Positions 36,653 through 44,687 of a DNA stretch of 64,000 nt are shown in pieces. The stretch covers positions 2,604,001 to 2,668,000 of the forward strand of contig NZ_CP108053.1 of NCBI RefSeq assembly GCF_036173105.1. Reading direction: 5' to 3'. The DNA is from Streptomyces sp. NBC_00287 (GTDB lineage: Bacteria; Actinomycetota; Actinomycetes; Streptomycetales; Streptomycetaceae). How positions within the stretch are numbered: the first letter of the stretch is position 1; every line of letters starts with the position of its first letter. Position numbers and translations under genes: made by a program. Below the pieces are notes generated by a model that saw nothing but the letters and a program-made list of their open reading frames with translations, did not search any database and was not told the origin of the DNA.

Positions 36653-36676
36653 GCCGTAAGCCTTGCTGCTCACGGC
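36653..36676 (-). other. Hairpin after the SAM-IV aptamer
   Basis: On the minus strand GCCGTGAGC and GCTTACGGC pair as a 9-bp stem (one G-U) with a 6-base loop, 2 bases beyond the aptamer. It is the candidate expression-platform element or the outer stem of the SAM-IV fold. Confidence 0.5.
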
Positions 36677-36678
36677 CT

Positions 36679-36758
36679 GGTCTTCACCCGGGGCACCCCG
36701 CCACGGACGGAGGGTTGCCGGACAGTCGGCCGGGGCCTCATGACTGTCACTCATGACC
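36679..36758 (-). ncRNA. SAM-IV riboswitch
   Basis: On the minus strand the 80-base segment shows the SAM-IV aptamer: terminal GGTC/GACC pairing, a P2 stem with GACAGTC (36749-36743) pairing GACTGTC, the core GGCCCCGGCC then CCGGCAACC shared with SAM-I, and GGGGTGCC CCGGGTGAAGACC at the 3' side. SAM-IV riboswitches are known mainly in Actinobacteria and turn down sulfur-metabolism genes when S-adenosylmethionine is plentiful. A promoter lies ~10 bases upstream and the class V aminotransferase gene starts 178 bases downstream on the same strand. Recognition is by motif and fold from memory, without a covariance search. Confidence 0.85.
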
Positions 36759-36767
36759 TGGTACAGG

Positions 36768-36797
36768 AACCTATGGGAAGTGATCGTCGCCCCGCAA
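36768..36797 (-). promoter_or_regulatory. Promoter for the SAM-IV leader
   Basis: On the minus strand TTGCGG (36797-36792), 18 bases, TAGGTT (36773-36768). Transcription would begin a few bases before the aptamer. The -35 box lies in the loop of the trpD terminator. Confidence 0.65.
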
Positions 36798-36828
36798 CCC
36801 GTGTCCGGATGACGGGACGACGATCACT
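36779..36828 (-). terminator. Terminator of trpD
   Basis: An 11-bp stem (36779-36789 with 36818-36828) with a 28-base inner part that can pair further (CCCGT with ACGGG). It starts 6 bases past the trpD stop and overlaps the promoter of the next leader. Confidence 0.7.
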
Positions 36829-36833
36829 GAACG

Positions 36834-37898
36834 CTACGCGTTGCTGGCGGCCACCCACCGCTCCAGCGTCCGCTTGGCCGCACCGGAGTCGATCGACTCC
36901 GCCGCCTTCGCCATGCCGGTACGGATCTGTTCCGTCAGAGGCGCCCCGGTCGGGTGCAGGGCCACCAGTGCCGCCGCCGAGTTGAGGAGTACGGCGTCCC
37001 GGACGGGGCCGGTCTCGCCGTTCAGCAGGCGCCGGGCCACATCCGCGTTGTACGACGCGTCCGCGCCGCGCAGCGCCTCCACCGGGACGAGGTCGAGACC
37101 GACGTCCCGCGGGTCGAAGGACTCCTCGGTGACCTTGCCGTCGCGGACGATCCAGACCTGGGAGGTCGAGGTCGTGGTCAGCTCGTCCAGGCCGTCGTCA
37201 CCGCGGAACACCAGCGAGGAGTTGCCCCGCTCGGCGAACACGCCCGCCACGATCGGCGCCATCCGCGGGTCGGCGACGCCGACCGCCTGTGCCCTGACCC
37301 GGGCCGGGTTGGTGAGCGGACCGAGGACGTTGAAGACCGTCCTGATCCCCAACTGCCCGCGCGCCGCGCCCGCGTGCCGCATCGCCGGGTGGAACTTGGC
37401 CGCGAAGCAGAAGGTGATCCCCGCCTCCTCGACCACCTGCGGCACCCTGGCCACCGGCAGTTCCAGATTTACCCCGAGCTTCTCCAGGACGTCCGAGGAG
37501 CCGGAGGCGGAGGACGCCGCCCGGTTGCCGTGCTTGACGACCTTGGCGCCCGCGCCGGCCACGACGATCGCGGACATCGTGGAGATGTTGACGGTCTTGG
37601 CGCCGTCCCCGCCCGTGCCGACGATGTCCACGGTGTCGCCGGACACCTCGATCACATTCGCGTGCTCGTACATCGTCCGGACGAAGCCGGTGATCTCCTC
37701 GACCGTCTCGCCCTTGGCCCGCAGGGCCACCACGAACCCGGCGATCTGCGCGTCGGTCGCCTCGCCGCGCATGATCAGGTCCATCGCCCAGGCCGTGTCA
37801 TCGGCGCTCAGATCGCGCCCCTCCAGCAGGCCGTTCAGCAGCCGGGGCCAGGAACGGCCCGCCGCGGTGTCGCCTCCAGCGGGGGTCACAGCGCTCAT
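36834..37898 (-). CDS. trpD: Anthranilate phosphoribosyltransferase
   Basis: Joins anthranilate and phosphoribosyl pyrophosphate, the second step of tryptophan biosynthesis. The 354-residue protein has [17 protein letters not shown] (PRPP/glycine loop, near 91), [15 protein letters not shown] (near 124) and LGPLTNP; the substrate-binding Arg and the DE metal site (GLDELTT) are present. ATG at 37898 has CAGGAG 8 bases upstream; an in-frame ATG at 37943 would add 15 residues partly encoded by a tandem repeat. No Trp-codon leader is seen, in contrast with trpE. The gene precedes the respiratory block as in M. tuberculosis (Rv2192c). Confidence 0.95.
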   Translation of the reverse strand: MSAVTPAGGDTAAGRSWPRLLNGLLEGRDLSADDTAWAMDLIMRGEATDAQIAGFVVALRAKGETVEEITGFVRTMYEHANVIEVSGDTVDIVGTGGDGAKTVNISTMSAIVVAGAGAKVVKHGNRAASSASGSSDVLEKLGVNLELPVARVPQVVEEAGITFCFAAKFHPAMRHAGAARGQLGIRTVFNVLGPLTNPARVRAQAVGVADPRMAPIVAGVFAERGNSSLVFRGDDGLDELTTTSTSQVWIVRDGKVTEESFDPRDVGLDLVPVEALRGADASYNADVARRLLNGETGPVRDAVLLNSAAALVALHPTGAPLTEQIRTGMAKAAESIDSGAAKRTLERWVAASNA

Positions 37899-37911
37899 AA
37901 GGCCGCTCCTG

Positions 37912-37939
37912 GGTGTCGTAGAAGAGGTGTCGTAGAAGA
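37912..37939. repeat. Tandem 14-bp direct repeat upstream of trpD
   Basis: The 14-base unit GGTGTCGTAGAAGA occurs twice without a gap (37912-37925, 37926-37939), directly upstream of the trpD ribosome binding site. A partial third copy (GAAGAGGTGT) is a few bases further. It could be a regulator site or replication slippage. Confidence 0.8.
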
Positions 37940-37993
37940 CCATGTGCACCTGCCGAAGAGGTGTGCTCCCACCCTATCCAGCCCGGGGCACGG

Positions 37994-38030
37994 CGAAGGG
38001 CCCCGTCCGTACACCGGACGGGGCCCTTCG
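37994..38030 (-). terminator. Terminator of the ctaE-qcrCAB operon
   Basis: Perfect 16-bp stem (37994-38009 with 38015-38030) and 5-base loop, 24 bases past the qcrB stop on the minus strand. Confidence 0.92.
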
Positions 38031-38054
38031 GCCGTGGCGTGGCGTGCGCAGCGA

Positions 38055-39686
38055 TCAGTGGTGGCCGTGGCCGCTCGTGATCTCCTTGTACTCCTCGACG
38101 GTCGGCTTCGGAATCTGGGCTTCCTCGCCGTAGTACGCCTTGCTGAGCTTGACGCGCAGCTTCTCGGAGCCCGTCACCTTGCGCTCGACACCGTTCTCGT
38201 CGACCAACGGGCCGATCTCGGCCGGCTGGTACTGCTCGTGCGCGGTGAGGGTGTGCAGCGCGTCCTGGCTGAGCGGCTCGTGCACCTCGATGAACTCACC
38301 GTGCGGCAGGCGCTTGATGATGCCCGACTCGCGGCCGTGCAGCACCTTCTCCTTGTCCCGGCGCTGCAGGCCGAGGCAGATCCGCTTGGTGATGACGAAG
38401 GCGAGCACTGGTCCGACGAAGAACGCGATCCGCACGAACCAGGTGATGGCGTTGATCGACAGGTGGAAGTGGGTGGCCCACAGGTCGTTTCCACCACCGA
38501 TCAGCAGGACCATGTACCAGGTGATCCACGCGACACCGAAGGCGGTACGCGTCGGCGCGTTGCGCGGACGGTCCAGGATGTGGTGCTCGCGCTTGTCGCC
38601 GGTGACCCAGGACTCGATGAACGGGTAGACCGCGATCGCGACCAGGACCAGCGGGAAGATCATCAGCGGGATGAACACACCCAGGACGAGCGTGTGACCC
38701 CAGAAGTTGATCTCCCAGCCCGGCATGACACGGATCAGGCCCTCGGAGAAGCCCATGTACCAGTCGGGCTGGGCGCCGGTGGACACCTGGTCCGGACGGT
38801 AGGGGCCCATGGACCAGATCGGGTTGATCGTGGCGATCGCCGAGATGGCCGCGATGACACCGAAGACCAGGAAGAAGAAGCCTCCGGCCTTGGCCATGTA
38901 GACCGGCAGCAGCGGCATGCCGACGACGTTCTTGTTGGTCTTGCCGGGACCCGCGTACTGCGTGTGCTTGTGGTAGACGACCAGGATCAGGTGGGCGACC
39001 ACCAGACCGAGCATGATGCCCGGCAGCAGCAGGATGTGGACCGAGTAGAAGCGGGCCACGAAGTCGCCGCCCGGGAACTCCCCGCCGAACAGGAAGAACG
39101 ACAGGTACGTGCCGACGATCGGCACGGACAGGACCGCGCCCTCCATGAAGCGGACACCGGTGCCGGACAGCAGGTCGTCCGGGAGCGAGTAACCGGTGAA
39201 GCCGGTGAACATGCCGAGGACGAACAGCAGGAAGCCGAACAGCCAGTTGACCTCACGCGGCTTGCGGAACGCACCCGTGAAGAACACGCGCATCATGTGC
39301 ACGAACATGCCGGCGAGGAAGATCAGCGCCGCCCAGTGGTGGATCTGCCGGATCAGCAGACCACCGCGCACATCGAAGGAGATGTGCATGGTCGAGTTGA
39401 ACGCCTCGGACATCAGCTGGCCCTGCAGCGGGACGTAGCTGCCGTGGTACTCCACCTCGTTCATCGACGGGTGGAAGAACAGCGTCAGATACACACCCGT
39501 GAGGATGATGATGATGAAGCTGTAGAGGCAGACCTCACCCAGCATGAACGACCAGTGGTCGGGGAAGATCTTGCGCATATTGGCCTTGGCCAGGCCGTAG
39601 ATGCCGAGCCGGCCGTCGGCCCAGTCGGCGACGCGCTCGCCGGCGGGCGCTTTACCGCGCCGCTCGTTGTTCTCGTTGGTACTCAT
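38055..39686 (-). CDS. qcrB: Cytochrome bc1 complex cytochrome b subunit
   Basis: Membrane core of the actinobacterial cytochrome bcc complex, oxidising menaquinol and passing electrons to QcrA and QcrC. The 543-residue protein has 8 membrane segments; haem-ligand His pairs occur in IRQIHHWAALIF and VHILLLPG/AHLILVVYHKH, and the quinol-site region with FSEGL is present. A ~110-residue hydrophilic C-terminal extension (from about 435) is typical for actinobacterial QcrB. ATG at 39686 overlaps the qcrA stop as ATGA. Last gene of the ctaE-qcrC-qcrA-qcrB operon. Confidence 0.96.
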   Translation of the reverse strand: MSTNENNERRGKAPAGERVADWADGRLGIYGLAKANMRKIFPDHWSFMLGEVCLYSFIIIILTGVYLTLFFHPSMNEVEYHGSYVPLQGQLMSEAFNSTMHISFDVRGGLLIRQIHHWAALIFLAGMFVHMMRVFFTGAFRKPREVNWLFGFLLFVLGMFTGFTGYSLPDDLLSGTGVRFMEGAVLSVPIVGTYLSFFLFGGEFPGGDFVARFYSVHILLLPGIMLGLVVAHLILVVYHKHTQYAGPGKTNKNVVGMPLLPVYMAKAGGFFFLVFGVIAAISAIATINPIWSMGPYRPDQVSTGAQPDWYMGFSEGLIRVMPGWEINFWGHTLVLGVFIPLMIFPLVLVAIAVYPFIESWVTGDKREHHILDRPRNAPTRTAFGVAWITWYMVLLIGGGNDLWATHFHLSINAITWFVRIAFFVGPVLAFVITKRICLGLQRRDKEKVLHGRESGIIKRLPHGEFIEVHEPLSQDALHTLTAHEQYQPAEIGPLVDENGVERKVTGSEKLRVKLSKAYYGEEAQIPKPTVEEYKEITSGHGHH

Positions 39687-40738
39687 CCGCGCTCCCAGAA
39701 TGCAGGACCGACGGGCTCTTCGAAGTCGCCGAGCGCCTCGAGGTAGCCCTCGTCGTTCACGCCGATGCGCAGCTGCGGCAGGGCGTGACCGGCGGGACCG
39801 AAGATCACTCGGGCACCGTCGGAGAGGTCGAAGGTGGACTGGTGGCAGGGGCACAGCGCGTGGTGCGTCTGCTGCTCGTACAGGGAGATCGGGCAACCCA
39901 CGTGGGTGCAGATCTTCGAGTACGCCACGATGCCCTCGTGCGACCACTCGAGCTCGCGCTTGTCCTTGATGTTGTCCGGCTGGATCCGGACGATCATCAG
40001 GGCGGCCTTGGCGATCTCGGTCTGGAAGTCGTGGTCGTGCTCCTCCAGGCCCTCCGGCTTGCAGAAGGTCAGGGAGCCGACCACGACGTCCGAGGGACGC
40101 AGCGGCTCGTTGGTGTTCATGTTGACGAGCAGCTTGCCCTTGGACCACAGGGTGTGGCGGAGCTTGGTCTCGGGCAGCGGGCCGAGGTCACGCAGCAGGA
40201 CGACACCGGAGAGCGGGAACAGGGCCAGCGCACCGAACATCGTGTTCCGGATCAGCTTGCGACGGCCGATCGCGGACTCCTTGGCGCCGTCCGCGAAGTC
40301 GGCCATAACCTGGGCCTTGACCTCCGGCGACGCCTCGATCGGGTGACGCTCGTCGGCGACCTCGACGTCCGACATCAGGGTGCGGGCCCAGTGGACCGCG
40401 CCCGCGCCGATGCAGAACAGCGAGACGCCCAGCGTCATGCCCAGCGCGAAGTTCAGCGCGCTGATGTGGCCCAGCGGGAAGATGTAGACCGACTTGTCGG
40501 CCGGGATCGCCACGAAGGAGGCGATGAAGCCGACGGTGGCCAGCATCGACACCGTGAACAGCAGGGCCACCGCGCGCTCGGACCGCTTGGCGGCCCGCTC
40601 GTCGATGTCCTGGATCCGGTGCTCGTGGGGCGGCAGGCCGGGGTCCGCGAACGGGTCCTTGTCGTCCGCGACGCTCACCGCGCCGTGTTCGTCCTGCTCA
40701 GCGGGCAGGTTCTCTTCTGGAATGTCTTGGCTACTCAT
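39683..40738 (-). CDS. qcrA: Rieske iron-sulfur subunit of the cytochrome bcc complex
   Basis: A 351-residue Rieske protein carrying the 2Fe-2S centre that takes electrons from menaquinol. Three membrane segments (near 67-85, 98-118 and 172-190) precede the Rieske domain, whose cluster ligands lie in CTHVGCPISL and CPCHQSTFDL (Cys-x-His and Cys-x-x-His). The extra N-terminal segments are typical of Actinobacteria. ATG at 40738 and both neighbours overlap by ATGA, so the three qcr genes are translationally coupled. Confidence 0.96.
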   Translation of the reverse strand: MSSQDIPEENLPAEQDEHGAVSVADDKDPFADPGLPPHEHRIQDIDERAAKRSERAVALLFTVSMLATVGFIASFVAIPADKSVYIFPLGHISALNFALGMTLGVSLFCIGAGAVHWARTLMSDVEVADERHPIEASPEVKAQVMADFADGAKESAIGRRKLIRNTMFGALALFPLSGVVLLRDLGPLPETKLRHTLWSKGKLLVNMNTNEPLRPSDVVVGSLTFCKPEGLEEHDHDFQTEIAKAALMIVRIQPDNIKDKRELEWSHEGIVAYSKICTHVGCPISLYEQQTHHALCPCHQSTFDLSDGARVIFGPAGHALPQLRIGVNDEGYLEALGDFEEPVGPAFWERG

Positions 40739-41547
40739 GACTTCTTGGCCTTTGCGGTCCGAGCGGCGACCCAGACGGCGACCGCGATCAGCGCGCCGAG
40801 TCCGAAGACCCACGCGAACAGGCCCTCGCTGACCGGACCGAGTCCGCCCAGCTCAAGGCCACCGGGGCTCTCGGTGTCGTCGCTGTTGACCGCGTCGAGG
40901 TACGCGATGATGTCCTTCTTGTTCTGCTCCGACAGGATGGTGTCGGGGAAGGAGGGCATGTTCTGCGGGCCGGTCTGCATGGCCTCGTAGATGTGCTTCG
41001 GGTCGACGTCCTCGAGGGTGGGCGCGAACTTGCCGTGGGTCAGCGCACCGCCCTTGCCGGTGAAGTTGTGGCACTGAGCGCAGTTGGTGCGGAACAGGTC
41101 GCCGCCCTTGGCGATGTCGGCGCCCTCGGGGCCGTACTCCGCCTCGGTCGGGATGTTCGGACCAGCGCCCAGCGAGGCGATGTACGCCGCGAGCTGGTCG
41201 ATCTCGGCCTGCGTGTAGACGACCTTCTTCCGCGGCGCCTGGACGCTCTGGGAGGTCGCGGCCGGCATCCGGCCGGTGCCCACCTGGAAGTCCACGGCCG
41301 CGGCGCCGACGCCCACCAGGCTCGGACCGTCGGAGGAGCCCTGACCGCCGGTTCCGTGGCAGCTGGCGCAGCCGACGGCGTAGAGCTTCTTACCCTCGTC
41401 GATGGCGAGAGACTGGGCGGTTTCGTCTGCCTGCGCCTTGCCCGTGGGCGCGACAAAGGCGTACAGCCCCCCAGTGGCCGCCAGCGCGAGGAGTAGGACG
41501 ACGACCGCCGCCAGCGGATGGCGTCGTCGTGCGGAGAGCTTTTTCAC
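40735..41547 (-). CDS. qcrC: Di-haem cytochrome c subunit of the bcc complex
   Basis: A 270-residue cytochrome with two covalent haem sites, CASCHG (about residue 56) and CAQCHN (about 157), an N-terminal membrane anchor (about 10-32) and a C-terminal membrane segment (about 241-260). It bridges the bcc complex directly to the aa3 oxidase, replacing soluble cytochrome c. GTG at 41547, with GGGG upstream. It follows ctaE by 92 bases and overlaps qcrA. Confidence 0.96.
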   Translation of the reverse strand: MKKLSARRRHPLAAVVVLLLALAATGGLYAFVAPTGKAQADETAQSLAIDEGKKLYAVGCASCHGTGGQGSSDGPSLVGVGAAAVDFQVGTGRMPAATSQSVQAPRKKVVYTQAEIDQLAAYIASLGAGPNIPTEAEYGPEGADIAKGGDLFRTNCAQCHNFTGKGGALTHGKFAPTLEDVDPKHIYEAMQTGPQNMPSFPDTILSEQNKKDIIAYLDAVNSDDTESPGGLELGGLGPVSEGLFAWVFGLGALIAVAVWVAARTAKAKKS

Positions 41548-41596
41548 GGATTACCCCGGTGTCAGGATCTTCTGCGTCGATGCTTCTGGGATGTGC

Positions 41597-41616
41597 GCTT
41601 GCTTGCTTGCCTGCTT
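41597..41616. repeat. Short GCTT repeat between ctaE and qcrC
   Basis: GCTT units repeat three times, followed by GCCT and GCTT (41597-41616), inside the 92-base spacer between ctaE and qcrC. It is an imperfect tetranucleotide repeat; in the transcript it reads AAGC. Confidence 0.7.
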
Positions 41617-41639
41617 GCAGCGCGCGGGAACGGGCCCGG

Positions 41640-42260
41640 CTACTTGATCATGTAGATCGTGGCGAAGAGGCCGATCCAGACGACATCGACGAAGTGCCAG
41701 TAGTAGGACACGACGATGGCGGCGGTTGCCTGCTCATGAGTGAATCTCCTGGCCGCGTAGGTGCGGCCGAGGACGAACAGGAAGGCGATGAGGCCTCCCG
41801 TCACGTGCAGGCCGTGGAAGCCGGTGGTCAGGTAGAAGACCGAGCCGTACGGGTCGGAGGAGAGCGAGAGCCCGTCCTTCTTCACCAGCTCGGTGTACTC
41901 GAAGACCTGGCCGCCGATGAAGATCGCACCCATCACGAAGGTGACGATGAACCACATCCGGAGCTTCTTCACATCACCGCGCTCGGCGGCGAAGACGCCG
42001 AGCTGGCAGGTGAGGGAGGAGAGCACCAGGATCGTGGTGTTCGTCGCGGAGAACGGGAAGTTCAGGGCATGCGCCATTTCCTTCCAGTGATCCGGCCCGG
42101 TCACCGATCGCAGGGTGAAGTACATCGCGAAGAGGGCCGCGAAGAACATCAGCTCGGAACTCAGCCAGATGATGGTTCCGACGCTGGTGAGGTTCGGCCG
42201 ATTGACCGACGGGTGCGCGTGCCCGGTTTCTACTGTCGTTGCTGTCGCCACGACCGACAT
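41640..42260 (-). CDS. ctaE: Cytochrome c oxidase subunit III
   Basis: A 206-residue, five-segment membrane subunit of the aa3-type terminal oxidase. Conserved features are [17 protein letters not shown], the FTHEQ segment, and the C-terminal [14 protein letters not shown]. It heads the ctaE-qcrCAB operon rather than the ctaCDF operon, as in other Actinobacteria. The ATG at 42260 lies inside a perfect palindrome (42251-42271) and has no good ribosome binding site, so initiation may be regulated. Confidence 0.96.
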   Translation of the reverse strand: MSVVATATTVETGHAHPSVNRPNLTSVGTIIWLSSELMFFAALFAMYFTLRSVTGPDHWKEMAHALNFPFSATNTTILVLSSLTCQLGVFAAERGDVKKLRMWFIVTFVMGAIFIGGQVFEYTELVKKDGLSLSSDPYGSVFYLTTGFHGLHVTGGLIAFLFVLGRTYAARRFTHEQATAAIVVSYYWHFVDVVWIGLFATIYMIK

Positions 42261-42271
42261 TATGTCGGTCG
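42251..42271. promoter_or_regulatory. Perfect palindrome across the ctaE start codon
   Basis: Ten bases (42251-42260) are the exact reverse complement of 42262-42271 around one centre base, with the ctaE ATG (42260-42258) at the centre. In RNA it would form an 8-bp GC-rich hairpin with the start codon half in the loop. It may be a DNA operator or an RNA structure limiting translation. Confidence 0.75.
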
Positions 42272-42415
42272 CTTATCCCGCCCTCACTCCGGGGGGTGCC
42301 GTTCGGAGTGTCTTGGGTGTCTGAACCAGTGTTGACGTGGTGTTCGTGGGAGTAACATCCGCACCAAACGGCCCTGTCCGGCCGGTCCGTACGACGCTGA
42401 CGTCTCGGAGGAACA

Positions 42416-42817
42416 ATGCAGCCGACCGCCACGGTGCTGGTCTACAGCGATGACTCCAACACCCGCGAGCAGGTGCGACTTGCCTCCGGCAGGCGGCCGG
42501 CTCCTGATGTCCCGTTGATCGAGTTCGTGGAGTGCGCAACGCCTGCTGCCGTGCTTCGCGAGTTGGACCAGGGTGGGATCGATGTCTGTGTGCTGGACGG
42601 TGAGGCCGTGCCCATGGGGGGCATGGGGGTGTGCCGGCAGATCAAGGACGAAGTGTTCAACTGTCCGCCGGTGCTGTTGCTCATCGGGCGGCCTCAGGAT
42701 GCGTGGCTGGCGACCTGGAGTCGGGCCGAGGCTGCGGTGACCCTGCCGGTGGATCCTGTGGAGTTCGCGGCCGCCTTGGCTTCTCTGTTGCGGACCCAGA
42801 GACTTCAGAGCGCCTAG
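42416..42817 (+). CDS. Degenerate response-regulator receiver protein
   Basis: A 133-residue stand-alone receiver-like protein with no output domain. It keeps the acidic pair (VLVYSDDSNTRE, Asp12-Asp13) and an Asp at the phosphorylation position (VCVLDGEAV, about residue 61), but the conserved Lys is missing: the usual K-P region reads VTLPVDP, and the Ser/Thr position reads LLLIGRP. It is probably an atypical, non-classical receiver. ATG at 42416, with GGAGGAA upstream. It is divergent from ctaE across 155 bases, so a link to respiration is possible but unproven. Confidence 0.85.
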   Translation: MQPTATVLVYSDDSNTREQVRLASGRRPAPDVPLIEFVECATPAAVLRELDQGGIDVCVLDGEAVPMGGMGVCRQIKDEVFNCPPVLLLIGRPQDAWLATWSRAEAAVTLPVDPVEFAAALASLLRTQRLQSA

Positions 42818-42856
42818 GAGCACGGGGGCTTCTGTTCGCGGGCGACTGCGGGCCGT

Positions 42857-42897
42857 CTGGGGCTGGTCGCGCAGTTCCCCGCGCCCCTACGGAGTTA
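42857..42897. repeat. Streptomyces extragenic GC-rich repeat (copy 1)
   Basis: GGGGCTGGTCGCGCAG followed by CCCCGCGCCCC in the space between two convergent genes; the final 21 bases (42877-42897) are identical to 47608-47628. This sequence is, from memory, a very common dispersed repeat in Streptomyces. It can form a stem and may terminate both genes. Confidence 0.75.
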
Positions 42898-44157
42898 CAC
42901 AGCCGTAGGTCGCAGCCTTGCCGCTTCTTCCGGCTTCGGGCCCTCCGGCTTGCCTGCTACCAGTGCGCTGCCCTTGCGCCACTTCTTCCAGGCGACGTTC
43001 CAGTCTCCGAAGCCGTTGCCGAAGGGTTCCATCGTGTTGCCGTAGGAGTTGATGACCTTGACCAGGTCGCCTTCTCGGACGTTCTCGAAGAACCAGGCCG
43101 CGTTGCCGGTGCTCATGCCGGTGCAGCCGTGGCTGACGTTGGCGGAGCCCTGGGAGCCCACCGACCAGGGGGCGGCGTGGACGTACTCGCCGCTCCAGGT
43201 GACCCGGGTGGCGTAGTAGACGGGCAGGTCGTACGACTCCGCCGAGCCCTCCGCGATGCCGATGCTGGTACCGCGCATCCGTACGAAGTACTCCTTGCCC
43301 AGTACCACCTTGACGCCGTTGCGGGTCTCGAAGCCGGGCTTGCCGGTGGTGACCGGCATGGAGTTGATCTCCTCGCCGTTCTTGTAGACCGTCATCCAGT
43401 GGGACGACGCGTCCGTCACCGCGATGACCCGGTCGCCGGTGGTGATCCTCAGCGGCTTGGCCCTGCCGCCCCAGAGGCGGTCGCTGACCTTGATGCCCTC
43501 CAGGTTGCTGCGCACCCGGATGGTGGCCTGGGTGGGCCAGTACTCCTTGGGGCGGTAGTGGAGTTCCTTGTCGTCCACCCAGTGCCAGGCGCCCTCGGTG
43601 GCGGGCGTGGACTCGACCTTGAGGGCGCGTTCGACGATGGCGCGCTGGGCCTCGTCCTTGACCGGCTTGCTCAGCTCGGCCGTGATGGGCTGGCCGACGC
43701 CGTACTTGCCCGCCTTGGGGCCGAAGGTGACGTCCAGCCGCTTCTTGGTGAGCGGCTTGCCGGTGTCGAAGGTGAGCACGCGGCGGCCGGGGGCGCCGTC
43801 GTCGTCCTCGGTGGACACGCGGACCGTGTAGCGGGCGTTGGCGGCCAGCGGGGAGGTGCTGTGCCAGCGGCTGCCGTCGGCGGCGAGTTCGCCGCTGACG
43901 TAGCGTCCTGTGCCGTCCATGGCGGTGACGTCCGTGATACGGCCGTCCGAGCCCTCGGCGGTGACCTCCAGGGGCTTGTCCGGGTCGGCCTTCTTCCCGT
44001 CGCCCTTGGGGCCGTTGAAGGAGATCTGGTCCGCCGCGTCGTACGGCGCGGCCGACAGCGGATTGCCGTCGCTGCCGCACGCCGTGACGCTCGCACTGAG
44101 TGCGATCACCAGCAGCGTGCAGCCGACGACGGTGCGGGTGCGCGGAGTTGGGTTCAT
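42895..44157 (-). CDS. L,D-transpeptidase lipoprotein (YkuD family)
   Basis: A 420-residue lipoprotein that makes 3-3 peptidoglycan cross-links or anchors proteins. The signal peptide ends in the lipobox SASVTAC (Cys about 27). Two immunoglobulin-like domains (about 50-260) precede the YkuD domain (about 265-385), with the catalytic motif VSHGCTGMS. The layout matches M. tuberculosis LdtMt2/LppS. The C-terminal ~35 residues are Lys/Pro-rich. ATG at 44157 is chosen so the lipobox is near the N-terminus. It stands between the two respiratory operons and is convergent with the receiver gene. Confidence 0.92.
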   Translation of the reverse strand: MNPTPRTRTVVGCTLLVIALSASVTACGSDGNPLSAAPYDAADQISFNGPKGDGKKADPDKPLEVTAEGSDGRITDVTAMDGTGRYVSGELAADGSRWHSTSPLAANARYTVRVSTEDDDGAPGRRVLTFDTGKPLTKKRLDVTFGPKAGKYGVGQPITAELSKPVKDEAQRAIVERALKVESTPATEGAWHWVDDKELHYRPKEYWPTQATIRVRSNLEGIKVSDRLWGGRAKPLRITTGDRVIAVTDASSHWMTVYKNGEEINSMPVTTGKPGFETRNGVKVVLGKEYFVRMRGTSIGIAEGSAESYDLPVYYATRVTWSGEYVHAAPWSVGSQGSANVSHGCTGMSTGNAAWFFENVREGDLVKVINSYGNTMEPFGNGFGDWNVAWKKWRKGSALVAGKPEGPKPEEAARLRPTAV

Positions 44158-44234
44158 GCCGTTCACGCTAGGAAGGTGCGTCAACGGCGGCGCGGCGAGT
44201 GGGCCGTACGAGGGACAAAAGGCGTGGCAAAAGA

Positions 44235-44272
44235 GGGAGCCCGGACTCTCCTGACGGAGTGTCCGGGCTCCC
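44235..44272 (-). terminator. Terminator of the ctaCDF operon
   Basis: Perfect 12-bp stem (44235-44246 with 44261-44272) with an inner CTCC/GGAG pairing, starting 16 bases past the ctaF stop on the minus strand. Confidence 0.88.
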
Positions 44273-44288
44273 GAGCGCTCGGCGCGTG

Positions 44289-44687
44289 TTACTGGGTGCG
44301 GTTCTCACCGCGGTAGTACTCGAAGACCCAGCCCCAGATGCCGACCAGGATCAGCGGGGCCGAGAAGTACATCAGCCACCAGCCGATGGCGACCGCGAGG
44401 AAGGCGAGCGCGCCACCCACGGCCAGGGAGAGCGGCTGCCAGCTGTGCGGGCTGAAGAAGCCGACCTCGCCGGCGTCGTCCGCGACGTCCGCGTTCTTGT
44501 CGTCCTGCGCGCCGGCGTCCACCCGCCGGGCCGTGAAGCCCAGGTAGAAGCCGATCATGATGGACAGACCGAACGCCAGGAACAGGGCCGTGGTACCGGC
44601 CGGCTCCTTCGACCACACGCCATAGACGATCGCCATGGCGAGGATGAACACGCTCAGCCAGATGAACATCCTGCCTTGGATCTTCAC
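44289..44687 (-). CDS. ctaF: Cytochrome c oxidase subunit IV (actinobacterial)
   Basis: A 132-residue membrane protein with four hydrophobic segments (near 7-25, 31-50, 87-105, 107-122), belonging to the actinobacterial subunit IV family of the aa3 oxidase. It probably stabilises the oxidase within the bcc-aa3 supercomplex. GTG at 44687 overlaps the ctaD stop (GTGA) and has AAGGAGG upstream. Third gene of ctaC-ctaD-ctaF. Confidence 0.95.
   Translation of the reverse strand: MKIQGRMFIWLSVFILAMAIVYGVWSKEPAGTTALFLAFGLSIMIGFYLGFTARRVDAGAQDDKNADVADDAGEVGFFSPHSWQPLSLAVGGALAFLAVAIGWWLMYFSAPLILVGIWGWVFEYYRGENRTQ

Noticed and set aside
41597..41616. GCTT repeat as the start of a CRISPR or VNTR array
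   Set aside because: Only 20 bases, no spacers and no cas genes; it is a short imperfect tetranucleotide repeat.
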